From: JADFRG01 sp046759305
GTDB taxonomy: Bacteria; Chloroflexota; Anaerolineae; Anaerolineales; E44-bin32
Direction: 5' to 3'
Length of the DNA: 64,000 nucleotides
Assembly: GCA_046759305.1 (NCBI GenBank)
Contig: JBHIBY010000001.1
Span: forward strand, 1-64,000
The translations under genes and the position numbers were made by a program. Below are positions 8,061-15,681 of the stretch, piece after piece. Below the pieces are notes generated by a model, which was given only the letters and a program-made list of their open reading frames with translations, was not told the DNA's origin and searched no databases. Positions within the stretch are counted from its first letter, which is position 1, and every line of letters begins with the position of its first letter.

Positions 8061-8795
8061 ATGCCTGCGAAATTCAACTTGAAGGGGCATTCCGCGATCG
8101 TAACCGGCGCCGGCCGCAGGCTGGGTCGGGCTTTTGCAGAAGCTCTCGCTAAAAATGGCGCCAACGTTGTGGTGCACTATGGTAGTTCGGCGGAAGAGGC
8201 CGAGGAGGTCGTGCGAGGCTTATTGGAACACGGTGTACGGGCCACCGAAGTTCAAGCGGATCTCGCTGATCCAGCTGAGGCCATTGAGCTCGTAGGCCGC
8301 GCCACAGAAGCCATTGGCGAAGTAGATTTACTGGTCAATAATGCGGCAACCTTTGGCCCCGTTGAAGCTCTAGATACCAGCATCGAAGATTGGCAATTGC
8401 ATCTGAATGTGAATCTAACCGCGCCTTTTTTGATTGCACAGCAATTCGCCCGATCTCGGCAAGGTGCGCGAGGTTCAATCGTAAACCTGCTCGATTGGCG
8501 CGCATTGCGTCCAGGAGCAGATCACTTCCCCTACACCATCAGCAAGGCCGCGCTGGCGGCGCTCACCCGTGGTCTGGCAGTTTCGCTAGCTCCACATATT
8601 CGCGTGAACGGACTGGCACTTGGAGCAATCTTGCCTCCCTCGGATGGCGGTACTGATGACCCGTTGGAGGGGGTGCCTTCTAGGCGGTGGGGGACAGTCG
8701 AAGAAGCCATTGAGGCGCTCTTGTTTTTGCTTGCTGGACCCGAATACGTGACGGGAGAAATTTTGCATGTCGATGGGGGTCGGCATCTAACTTGA
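8061..8795 (+). CDS. Short-chain dehydrogenase, pteridine reductase (FolM/PTR1)-like
   Basis: This is a 244-residue classical SDR. It has the NADPH-binding TGAGRRLG motif (15-22), the arginine-rich form seen in pteridine reductases, NNA at 93-95 and YxxxK with Y158 and K162. The usual catalytic serine is replaced by D145 in NLLDW, as in PTR1/FolM-type enzymes. Together with folB, folK and divergent folE, this suggests a dihydropterin or dihydrofolate reductase role. A generic 3-oxoacyl-ACP reductase-like SDR remains possible. No dihydrofolate reductase gene (folA) is seen in this window. Confidence 0.75.
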   Translation: MPAKFNLKGHSAIVTGAGRRLGRAFAEALAKNGANVVVHYGSSAEEAEEVVRGLLEHGVRATEVQADLADPAEAIELVGRATEAIGEVDLLVNNAATFGPVEALDTSIEDWQLHLNVNLTAPFLIAQQFARSRQGARGSIVNLLDWRALRPGADHFPYTISKAALAALTRGLAVSLAPHIRVNGLALGAILPPSDGGTDDPLEGVPSRRWGTVEEAIEALLFLLAGPEYVTGEILHVDGGRHLT

Positions 8796-8848
8796 TCATT
8801 CAACAGTCGTAAAATACATTCAACATTTTGAAGAATCGAGGCTAGTCT

Positions 8849-9208
8849 ATGCCCGAGGACCGCATTCTGATTAAGGATCTGCTGCTGCGGGGCATCATCG
8901 GCATCAACGATTGGGAACGCGAAGCAGAACAAGATATCCTGATAAACATATCGCTAACCACAGATCTCGCAGAGGCTGGCAAAACCGACTCGATCGAACG
9001 TTCAGTCAACTATCGGACGATCACCAAACAGATCATCCATCACGTGGAAGAAAGCCAGCGATTCACCGTCGAAGCCCTGGCGGCAGATATTGCCAGGATT
9101 TGTCTCTCCTATGAGGACGTCACGCACGCCAAGGTTCGAGTGGAAAAGCCGGGCGCGCTTCGATTCGCGCGCTCCGTTGGAGTCGAGATTGAGCGATCAG
9201 CCGGTTGA
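8849..9208 (+). CDS. folB: Dihydroneopterin aldolase
   Basis: FolB converts 7,8-dihydroneopterin to 6-hydroxymethyl-dihydropterin plus glycolaldehyde. The 119-residue protein is of full family length and has the signature segments DLLLRGIIGINDWERE, SVNYRTI and FTVEALAADIARICL. It ends with the KVRVEKPGALRFARSVGVEIER strand. It lies between the SDR and folK, and its 3' end overlaps the folK start by 20 bp. Confidence 0.95.
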   Translation: MPEDRILIKDLLLRGIIGINDWEREAEQDILINISLTTDLAEAGKTDSIERSVNYRTITKQIIHHVEESQRFTVEALAADIARICLSYEDVTHAKVRVEKPGALRFARSVGVEIERSAG

Positions 9209-9707
9209 ATTAGCCTTTGTCGCCGTTGGATCCAATATCTCGCCAGAGGTTCACCTTCCGGCATCGATTGAGCATCTTCACTCCCTGGGTCAGGTGAAGG
9301 CAATTTCCAATGCATACAAGAGCAATCCGGTGGGCGGCAGAAACCAACCCGATTTCCTGAATGCCGCCGTACTTATCGGTGCTACGGAAGAGCCTGCACC
9401 CATTCGAGATCATCTGCGGGAAATTGAAAGCGCACTGGGAAGGGTACGAACCGAAGATAGATACGCTTCCAGAACGATAGATTTGGATCTCGTTATGTAC
9501 GGGGATCGGGTGGATCCAGAGTTTCCTTTGCCTGATCCTGAAATCCTGACCCGGGATTTTGTGGCGGTCCCTTTGGCCGAACTTGCGCCAGATTTCTGCC
9601 ATCCGATCACGGGCGAAGCCCTCGGAGCCATCGCAGCCCGGCTTAGAAGTAGTGAGCTCCGGCAAGTCGCAAAGCTATCTCAGCGCCTGCTGGATCTCCT
9701 GACATAG
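9189..9707 (+). CDS. folK: HPPK: 2-amino-4-hydroxy-6-hydroxymethyldihydropteridine diphosphokinase
   Basis: FolK transfers pyrophosphate from ATP to 6-hydroxymethyl-dihydropterin. The protein has the N-terminal AFVAVGSNI strand, the SNPVGGRNQPDFLNAA pterin-binding stretch and the RYASRTIDLDLVMYGD metal/ATP-binding motif. The open frame reaches upstream into folB. I place the start at TTG 9189, because GGAG lies 6 nt before it and the protein then begins SDQPVELAFVAVGSN at family-typical length (172 residues). No dihydropteroate synthase gene is adjacent. Confidence 0.93.
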   Translation: MSDQPVELAFVAVGSNISPEVHLPASIEHLHSLGQVKAISNAYKSNPVGGRNQPDFLNAAVLIGATEEPAPIRDHLREIESALGRVRTEDRYASRTIDLDLVMYGDRVDPEFPLPDPEILTRDFVAVPLAELAPDFCHPITGEALGAIAARLRSSELRQVAKLSQRLLDLLT

Positions 9708-9854
9708 GCAGGGAAAGCTGATAACGGCAAATCGCGTGAGTCCATGCGCATTTTGTGATGTTGTGTCGCCCGCATAAGCCGGATCTGTATTCGCAGCCCG
9801 GGCAGCAAGCTTGAGAATTCCGTGTAGAGCGAACCCAGGTACGCAATCCGAGAC

Positions 9855-11243
9855 ATGCAAATGAATTCGCAATCCGCTGAAGTCGTCATTTGTGGCGCTG
9901 GGATAGCCGGGATTTCGACTGCCTATCACTTGACAGTTGAAAAGGGCGTCGAGGACGTGATCGTTGTGGACGAGCGGCCTCCCCTTTCACTTACGAGCGA
10001 CAAGTCTACGGAGTGCTATCGCAATTGGTGGCCAGGGCCGGGTGACGCGATGGTTGCGCTCATGAATCGCAGCATCGACATCCTTGAAGACCTCTCGGAT
10101 AAACACGGCGACCCCTTTAATCTCAACCGGCGCGGCTATTTGTTTGCCACAGCAAGTGCGGATCGGATCGAGGATTTCAAAGCACAGGGCCAGGAAGCTG
10201 CATCCCTTGGAGCGGGCCCCCTCCGCCTTCACGATGGTACTTCGTCCGCACCCGCCTACCACCCGGCTCCGGCTTCCGGCTTCAAGGATCAACCAACTGG
10301 ATCCGATCTCATCACGGATCGCGCGCTGATTGGTGAACTCTTTCCCTACTTAACGGAAGAAACGCTCGGGGTGCTACATGCTCGGCGAGCCGGCTGGTTC
10401 GACGGTCAGCAGTTGGGTCGGCTTCTGCTAGAGCAGGCTCGTTTCAATGGAGCGCGGCTCATTGAAGGTCGCGCAACAGGGATAGACACGGAGGGTGGAC
10501 GAGTGAACGCGGTCGACGTTGACACCGCAGATGGACCACTTAAGATCAACACCCACCATTTCGTCAATGCTGCCGGGCCGTTTCTGAAGGAGGTCGGCGC
10601 GTTTGTCGGTGTCGACCTGCCAGTATTCGCCGAGCTCCATGCTAAGGTGGCTATTCAGGATCGACTGGGTGTATTCCCGCGCGAAGCGCCGATGCTAATC
10701 TGGACCGATCCTCAGCATTTACCTTGGCGGCAGGAGGAGCGGGAGGCGCTCCTCGACGATCCGGACGCACAATTTCTGCTTGAAGAATTTCCGCAGGGCG
10801 CACACGGACGCCCAGAAGGTCCGTCCGACAGTCCGATCATCCTTCTCGTTTGGACCTACGAGACTCAACAGCTTGAGCCGACATTTCCATTGAGATTCGA
10901 CCCCAACTACCCCGAAATTGCTATGCGAGGTATCGCAACTCTCTTGCCGGCCATGGGCGAATATTTCGACTCACCACCGCGACCGATTGTTGACGGCGGC
11001 TACTATTTGAAGACTGAGGAAAACCGGCCATTGATTGGCTCAATCGGAGTTGAAGGTGCCTGGATCATTGGGGCACTCTCAGGTTTCGGTTTGATGGCCT
11101 CGCCCGCGGCTGGAGAGCTTCTTGCCAGCCATATTGTTGGGGAAAAGCCGCCGGAATTTGGGCGTTGGTTCTATCTAGATCGTTATGTCGATCCGGAGTA
11201 TAAGGCGCTGCTCGCGGATTGGGGATTCAGCGGGCAACTCTAG
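9855..11243 (+). CDS. FAD-dependent oxidoreductase, DAO family
   Basis: This is a 462-residue flavoprotein with an N-terminal FAD-binding GAGIAG (14-19) followed by the acidic VVDE strand. The C-terminal closing segment TEENRPLIGSIGVEGAWIIGALSGFGLM is typical of the D-amino-acid oxidase / sarcosine-oxidase-beta / glycine-oxidase superfamily. It would oxidise an amine or amino-acid-like substrate, reducing FAD; the substrate cannot be set. It stands alone between folK and a convergent aldolase gene. ATG 9855 and ATG 9861 are both possible starts. Confidence 0.85.
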   Translation: MQMNSQSAEVVICGAGIAGISTAYHLTVEKGVEDVIVVDERPPLSLTSDKSTECYRNWWPGPGDAMVALMNRSIDILEDLSDKHGDPFNLNRRGYLFATASADRIEDFKAQGQEAASLGAGPLRLHDGTSSAPAYHPAPASGFKDQPTGSDLITDRALIGELFPYLTEETLGVLHARRAGWFDGQQLGRLLLEQARFNGARLIEGRATGIDTEGGRVNAVDVDTADGPLKINTHHFVNAAGPFLKEVGAFVGVDLPVFAELHAKVAIQDRLGVFPREAPMLIWTDPQHLPWRQEEREALLDDPDAQFLLEEFPQGAHGRPEGPSDSPIILLVWTYETQQLEPTFPLRFDPNYPEIAMRGIATLLPAMGEYFDSPPRPIVDGGYYLKTEENRPLIGSIGVEGAWIIGALSGFGLMASPAAGELLASHIVGEKPPEFGRWFYLDRYVDPEYKALLADWGFSGQL

Positions 11244-11359
11244 CTACGTACCCTTCGCCACCGGGCCAACCACCGTGACAAACAGAGCGACAACCCTCGG
11301 AGCACGGCAATCGAACACATGATTTGATAAATCAGGAGCCCTAGGGTCAGAGCCGAAGC

Positions 11360-12247
11360 TCAGAGCAAATCGGCTTCAACCAAGGTACGTTCGAGAATGG
11401 CGTGCTCTTCGCTAGTGATCGCCTGAAGCGGCGCCCGCACCGGGCCGCCGTAGTAGCCTACGAGATCAAGAGCCGCCTTTAATCCGGCGATTCCAAACTT
11501 GGATGTAGTGACTTCATTCGGTCTGACGAGTCTCGCCTGAATATCTCGCGCCGAATCTAGGTCCCCAGATTCGAAGGCCACAATGAGAGAGTTAATTTGC
11601 TCGGCCGCCAGACAACCCAATGCGGGAACGACTCCAACCGCCCCCACAACGAGCGCAGCGAGGAAAAAGCTCGCCGAGCCCGAAAGCACTTGAAAATCAT
11701 TCGGGGTTCCACTCACCATTTTGTCGATCTTGGCAATGCTTCCGCCACTCTCTTTGATCCCGATGATGTTGTCGTGAGTCGCCAGGCGCTGCACGACGGA
11801 TACGGGCAAATCGAGGCCGGTGTAAACAGGCACGTTGTACAGAATAACCGGAAGTTCAGAGGCGTCAGCGACTCTGCGATAGTGAGCCAGGAGTGCAGCA
11901 CTATCGAGACGCGGTCCGTAATAGCTAGGCGTCACCACGATCACTGCATCCGCGCCTTCTTGCATCATGCCCGCTGCAATTGCATTCGTCTGCCTCGTCG
12001 ATTCAGCCCCGGCTCCCGCGATCAGTAATCGGTCCTGCGGGATCGCCGCTCGGGTTGCGGCCACCAGCTCGAATCGCTCCTCGTAGCTCAATGCCACCGC
12101 CTCGCCATTGGAACCGGCCACGACATATCCTGCAAGTGGCTGATCGTTCCAGCGTGCGAGGTTTGCGTTCAGATTGTCGAAATCGAGAGATTCGTCGCTC
12201 TTAAAGGGTGTCGGGATGGGAGGAAAAATGCCGCGCAGGGAGAGCAT
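11360..12247 (-). CDS. Dihydrodipicolinate synthase/N-acetylneuraminate lyase family aldolase
   Basis: This is a 295-residue TIM-barrel class I aldolase. The Schiff-base lysine is K165 in IIGIKESGG, the active-site Tyr is Y137 in ILYNVP, and the carboxylate-binding GSNGE is at 45-49. A pyruvate-type keto acid is bound as the imine. The overall look (GIFPPIPTPF start, YEERFELV) is closer to the 4-hydroxy-2-oxoglutarate aldolase-like or broad DHDPS-like group than to a bona fide lysine-pathway DapA. No other lysine gene is nearby. It sits just ahead of two downstream minus-strand neighbours' regions but ends its own run convergent with the DAO gene. Confidence 0.85.
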   Translation of the reverse strand: MLSLRGIFPPIPTPFKSDESLDFDNLNANLARWNDQPLAGYVVAGSNGEAVALSYEERFELVAATRAAIPQDRLLIAGAGAESTRQTNAIAAGMMQEGADAVIVVTPSYYGPRLDSAALLAHYRRVADASELPVILYNVPVYTGLDLPVSVVQRLATHDNIIGIKESGGSIAKIDKMVSGTPNDFQVLSGSASFFLAALVVGAVGVVPALGCLAAEQINSLIVAFESGDLDSARDIQARLVRPNEVTTSKFGIAGLKAALDLVGYYGGPVRAPLQAITSEEHAILERTLVEADLL

Positions 12248-12252
12248 GAGAG

Positions 12253-12642
12253 CTATTGATTGAAGGATTCAACGGCCTTTGAAATAGCAGACCGTATGCG
12301 CTCATCCGGAATCAGATCGAGATCAGAATAACTCTGGTCATTGATCCATATCACCAAGCCTTCGTTGGGGCCGGTCGCAAAGTCGAGCTTCACATCGGCA
12401 AGATCAGGATGAGAAGCGAGACTCTGTTTCACCATTTCTTCTATTTGCTCGCTAACCAGCGAGGCTGGCTGCTCATCTGCCTCGTATCTAGCCTGTTTGA
12501 CCGCGTCCAGCGACTCCGGTGGAAGCTCGCCTTGCTCGACTTCTGCGGTTCTCCTACGAATAAGTACGGCCCAGACGATAAGCAGGAGCACGATCCCAAT
12601 AAGCAAGCCTGCGAGTATGCCAACTACACTAGACATATCCAT
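12253..12642 (-). CDS. Single-pass membrane protein of unknown function (129 aa)
   Basis: I do not recognise the family. One hydrophobic helix (about residues 7-29, VGILAGLLIGIVLLLIVWAV) is followed by a basic RRR stop-transfer, a short linker and an acidic soluble domain of about 90 residues ending in a helix. This suggests an N-out or anchored cytosolic domain. It lies between the cyclase gene and the aldolase gene with gaps of 24 and 5 bp, so the three are probably one transcript. Confidence 0.65.
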   Translation of the reverse strand: MDMSSVVGILAGLLIGIVLLLIVWAVLIRRRTAEVEQGELPPESLDAVKQARYEADEQPASLVSEQIEEMVKQSLASHPDLADVKLDFATGPNEGLVIWINDQSYSDLDLIPDERIRSAISKAVESFNQ

Positions 12643-12666
12643 GTTCCGCCCCTTTCGACCCGATCT

Positions 12667-13299
12667 CTATACTCCGACCAAGATAGCGCGGGCAGGCGCG
12701 CCATCGCTCCCCATGAGCTTGATCGGCAAGCAGTAGAGCGTGTACCTACCCTTCGAAACCTTCGACAGGTTCAGACCTTCAACGACCACTATTCCGGCTT
12801 CGAGCAGTATGCGGTGAGTTTCGGCAGCCGCTCGAAAAGGAGCTACGGAAAGATAATCCACCCCGACCAATTTAACCCCCTTTTTGACCAACCATTCCGC
12901 GCCAGTTGCGTCTACCGCAACGTAGTCGCGTTGGAACTTGCTCTCTCCATTAGCCCAGTGTTGGGAGTTTCGAGTTTTGAATAGAAGGCGCCTTGTTCGA
13001 GGGGGAATGCGAGCCGAATCCATAGTGTCGGCATCGAGCAGGTCGGCCTTTCTGAGATCCACGACATAGGCCCGACCAATGAGCGAATTCAGAGGGATGG
13101 CATCGACGCTTCGGCCACCTTCGACAAAGTGCAGAGGAGCATCTATGTGAGTGCCCACATGGACGCCAGACCGGAGCTGGGAAACATTGGCTTCCTCTCC
13201 AGCCTCGATGGACCTGATCCGTTCCAGCTTCACCGGCGGATCCCCGGGCCATACCGGAATATCGGGAGTTACGCCAACGGAGATGTCATACATCCGCAT
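12667..13299 (-). CDS. Cyclase family metal-dependent hydrolase (kynurenine formamidase-like)
   Basis: The 210-residue protein carries the cyclase-family metal site HxGTHxDxPxH: H47, H51, D53 and H57 in HVGTHIDAPLH. It has the usual N-terminal PVWPGDPP segment. Members hydrolyse N-formylkynurenine, cyclic amides or related substrates using zinc or manganese. No other tryptophan-catabolic gene is adjacent, so the kynurenine role is not supported by context. It is the first gene of the cyclase, membrane protein, aldolase run. Confidence 0.85.
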   Translation of the reverse strand: MRMYDISVGVTPDIPVWPGDPPVKLERIRSIEAGEEANVSQLRSGVHVGTHIDAPLHFVEGGRSVDAIPLNSLIGRAYVVDLRKADLLDADTMDSARIPPRTRRLLFKTRNSQHWANGESKFQRDYVAVDATGAEWLVKKGVKLVGVDYLSVAPFRAAAETHRILLEAGIVVVEGLNLSKVSKGRYTLYCLPIKLMGSDGAPARAILVGV

Positions 13300-13382
13300 G
13301 CGCGGATTATAGATTCGAACCTGACATAAAGCGAAAACACTTCGTAATATGCGGGGCTATAATCAGCGGGTTAGGAGGGCCA

Positions 13383-14750
13383 ATGACGTCCTGGCACACG
13401 ATCGATGAAGCTATTGATCGCAAGCTTGGCGCATCTCTTGATGAACTGGGGAGTTTGTGTGCTGTGCCAAGTGTTTCTGCTCAGGGTACCGCGATGCGCG
13501 AATGTGCAGTGCTGGTGGTCAACATGCTGGAGGCCAGGGGATTTGAAGCGCGGATCATCGCGACCGATGGACACCCTATCGTCTATGCCGAGCGCTCTGG
13601 GAAAAGTGACCGCACGTTGCTTCTTTACAACCACTACGACGTGCAGCCTGCTGAGCCGCTAGACCTGTGGGAGACGCCTCCCTTTGAACCTAGCCGCCGC
13701 GATGGCAAGATGTTTGCTCGCGGTGTCAGTGATGACAAAGGGCATATCCAATGCCGGCTCGCGGCCATCGACGCATTTCTGGAGATCGAGGGAGAGCTAC
13801 CTTGCAACGTGAAATTCATTATTGAGGGTGAAGAGGAGACCGGGAGCGTACACCTACCGGCGTTCATTCAAGAGCACAAAGAACTGCTAGCGGCAGATGC
13901 TTGCCTATGGGAGTTCGGAGGAGTGAATGTGGAGGGGGATCCTGTACAGTACGCGGGGATGCGCGGCATTTGCTACTTTGAGCTTAGCGTTGAGACCGCC
14001 TCGCAAGACTCACACTCTGGCGAAACCGGGTCCATTTTTCAAAATGCGGCCTGGCGGCTTATTTGGGCTTTGCGGTCACTGAAGGGAACCGATGAGCTCA
14101 TTCGTCTTCCAGGCTTTTATGATCGGGTGATCCCACCCTCCGATCGGGATCTGGAGTTGCTCTCAGGACTTCCCGACCCGACTAGCTATTATCAGGAACA
14201 CTACGGAATCAAAGACTATCTCAAGGGCGTTGAAGGTGGCTTGGAATTGCGCAAAGAAATGGTCTTTGTGCCTACCTGCACCGTGTGTGGGCTCACGGCC
14301 GGGTATCAAGGTGCCGGCAGTAAAACTGTCCTTCCCGCTCGTGCAAGTGCCAAAGTGGATTTTCGTCTGGTTCCAGACCAGCGACCTGATGAGGTCCTGG
14401 AGCAGCTCCGCAGTCATCTCGACCAAGGCGGATTCACCGATGTCGAGATCGAGTGGTTGGGCGGTGGCCCACCAGGTCGGACGGACCCGGACGATGCGTT
14501 CCTGCAACTGGTGGTCAAAACTGCCGAAGATGTCTATGGCACGCCGCAGATCATTGAGCCTTTAACAGGTGGTTCGGGGCCGAACCATACGTTCCTTCAT
14601 GATCTTGGCTTACCGGTAGCAACCGCAGGTATTGGATACCCTGGTACACGGGCGCACGCACCGAACGAAAACATCGTAATCGACAATTTCGTCAAGGGTG
14701 CCCGGCATACCGCGCGTATATTGGGCGAGTTTGGTAACGGGGAGGAATAG
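13383..14750 (+). CDS. M20 family metallopeptidase/dipeptidase
   Basis: The 455-residue protein has M20 zinc-site motifs. H84 and D86 lie in NHYDVQP, the bridging Asp lies in RGVSDDKG (116-120), the catalytic Glu pair lies in EGEEETGS (148-154) and the late His lies in RAHAPNENI. A dimerisation (lid) domain is inserted in the middle. This layout is that of the carnosinase/dipeptidase (CNDP-like, M20A) subgroup, so it probably cleaves dipeptides or acylated amino acids in the cytosol. The start is ATG 13383 with GGAGG in front. Confidence 0.9.
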   Translation: MTSWHTIDEAIDRKLGASLDELGSLCAVPSVSAQGTAMRECAVLVVNMLEARGFEARIIATDGHPIVYAERSGKSDRTLLLYNHYDVQPAEPLDLWETPPFEPSRRDGKMFARGVSDDKGHIQCRLAAIDAFLEIEGELPCNVKFIIEGEEETGSVHLPAFIQEHKELLAADACLWEFGGVNVEGDPVQYAGMRGICYFELSVETASQDSHSGETGSIFQNAAWRLIWALRSLKGTDELIRLPGFYDRVIPPSDRDLELLSGLPDPTSYYQEHYGIKDYLKGVEGGLELRKEMVFVPTCTVCGLTAGYQGAGSKTVLPARASAKVDFRLVPDQRPDEVLEQLRSHLDQGGFTDVEIEWLGGGPPGRTDPDDAFLQLVVKTAEDVYGTPQIIEPLTGGSGPNHTFLHDLGLPVATAGIGYPGTRAHAPNENIVIDNFVKGARHTARILGEFGNGEE

Positions 14751-14833
14751 CCATTGATTCCCTATTTCCCGCCGGGTTCTCTCGCCCGTCAACTGGAACT
14801 TTGAGGTTCTGGACTATAATCCTTGCCGAACAT

Positions 14834-14907
14834 CGGGGCGTGGCGCAGCCCGGTAGCGCACCTGCATGGGGTGCAGGGGGTCGGCGGTTCAAATCCGCCC
14901 GCCCCGA
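14834..14907 (+). tRNA. tRNA-Pro (anticodon GGG)
   Basis: The cloverleaf folds fully. Acceptor CGGGGCG pairs with CGCCCCG, the D-stem is GCGC/GCGC, and anticodon stem CCTGC/GCAGG encloses loop ATGGGGT (anticodon GGG). The T-stem GGCGG/CCGCC has loop TTCAAAT. The discriminator is A and CCA is not encoded. A TATAAT lies at 14815-14820 and a terminator hairpin follows. Confidence 0.97.
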
Positions 14908-14911
14908 CTGG

Positions 14912-14939
14912 AGACCGTCGAGAACATTCGACGGTCTTT
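14912..14939 (+). terminator. Rho-independent terminator after tRNA-Pro
   Basis: A 10-bp perfect stem (14912-14921 with 14928-14937, AGACCGTCGA/TCGACGGTCT) has a 6-nt loop and runs into TTT. It ends the tRNA transcript just before lutA. Confidence 0.8.
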
Positions 14940-14952
14940 CACGTTAGGTGAC

Positions 14953-15681
14953 ATGAGAGTTCAGCTTCTCGCAACCTGCATCGTCGACAGTCTCTTTCCG
15001 GAAATCGGGGAGGCGACAGTCGAAGTGCTGGCGAGGGCCGGCGCAAGCCCGAGCTTTCCATCTGCGCAGACCTGCTGTGGGCAGCCGCTGCTGAATGCTG
15101 GATACCCCGCCGAGGCTCGCAATCTCGCTGAGCACACGATTGAAGCATTTTCGGATGACGCACCCGTCGTCGTCCCTTCTGGTTCCTGCACGGACATGAT
15201 CCGTCACCGCTACCCCGAATTATTCGCAAACGATCCAAAGATGTTGCGAAGGGCGCGCGAACTCGCAGAGCGGACCTATGAATTGAGCGAATTTCTGATC
15301 GACCAGTTGATGATCTCCGATGTGGAATCTCCCTCCACGATGTACATCGCCTACCACCCCGCATGCCACCTGCTGCGGGGACTGGGCATCGATCGGCAGC
15401 CCATCGAATTACTGCAAGCGATTCCTGGAAGTTCGGTTGAACGCCTCGAGCCAGAGTGCTGCGGATTTGGGGGGTTGTTCTCCGTGGATCACGCTCCCAT
15501 CTCGAAAGAGATGCTAGCGAGAACGATTCAAAAGATCGAAGATTCGGGTGCGGAAGTAGTCGTGGGTTGCGACGCGAGCTGTCTGATGCAGATCGAGGGT
15601 GGCCTTCGAAGCGCTGGATCCAGTTTGCGCTGTTCACATCTCTCGCAGGTACTGGCAGGTCAAGAGCCCGGATTGAGATGA
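14953..15681 (+). CDS. lutA: LutA/YkgE-like (Fe-S)-binding subunit
   Basis: The 242-residue protein has two CCG domains: TCCGQPLLNAGY in the first half and ECCGFGGLF in the second. This is the heterodisulfide-reductase-like cysteine pattern of LutA (L-lactate utilisation) and GlcF-type subunits. The start is the ATG at 14953, preceded by AGGTG. The frame is open upstream through the tRNA but that part is not coding. It overlaps the next gene as ATGA, and together they make a LutABC-type oxidase of L-lactate or a related 2-hydroxyacid. Confidence 0.9.
   Translation: MRVQLLATCIVDSLFPEIGEATVEVLARAGASPSFPSAQTCCGQPLLNAGYPAEARNLAEHTIEAFSDDAPVVVPSGSCTDMIRHRYPELFANDPKMLRRARELAERTYELSEFLIDQLMISDVESPSTMYIAYHPACHLLRGLGIDRQPIELLQAIPGSSVERLEPECCGFGGLFSVDHAPISKEMLARTIQKIEDSGAEVVVGCDASCLMQIEGGLRSAGSSLRCSHLSQVLAGQEPGLR

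Noticed and set aside
13305..13330. A gattcgaacc segment resembling a tRNA T-arm
   Set aside because: The surrounding sequence gives no acceptor, D or anticodon stem. It lies between the cyclase and M20 starts.
14939..15637. 232-codon minus-strand frame opposite lutA
   Set aside because: The LutA cysteine motifs are intact on the plus strand. The minus frame is Arg/Ser/Pro-rich without motifs.
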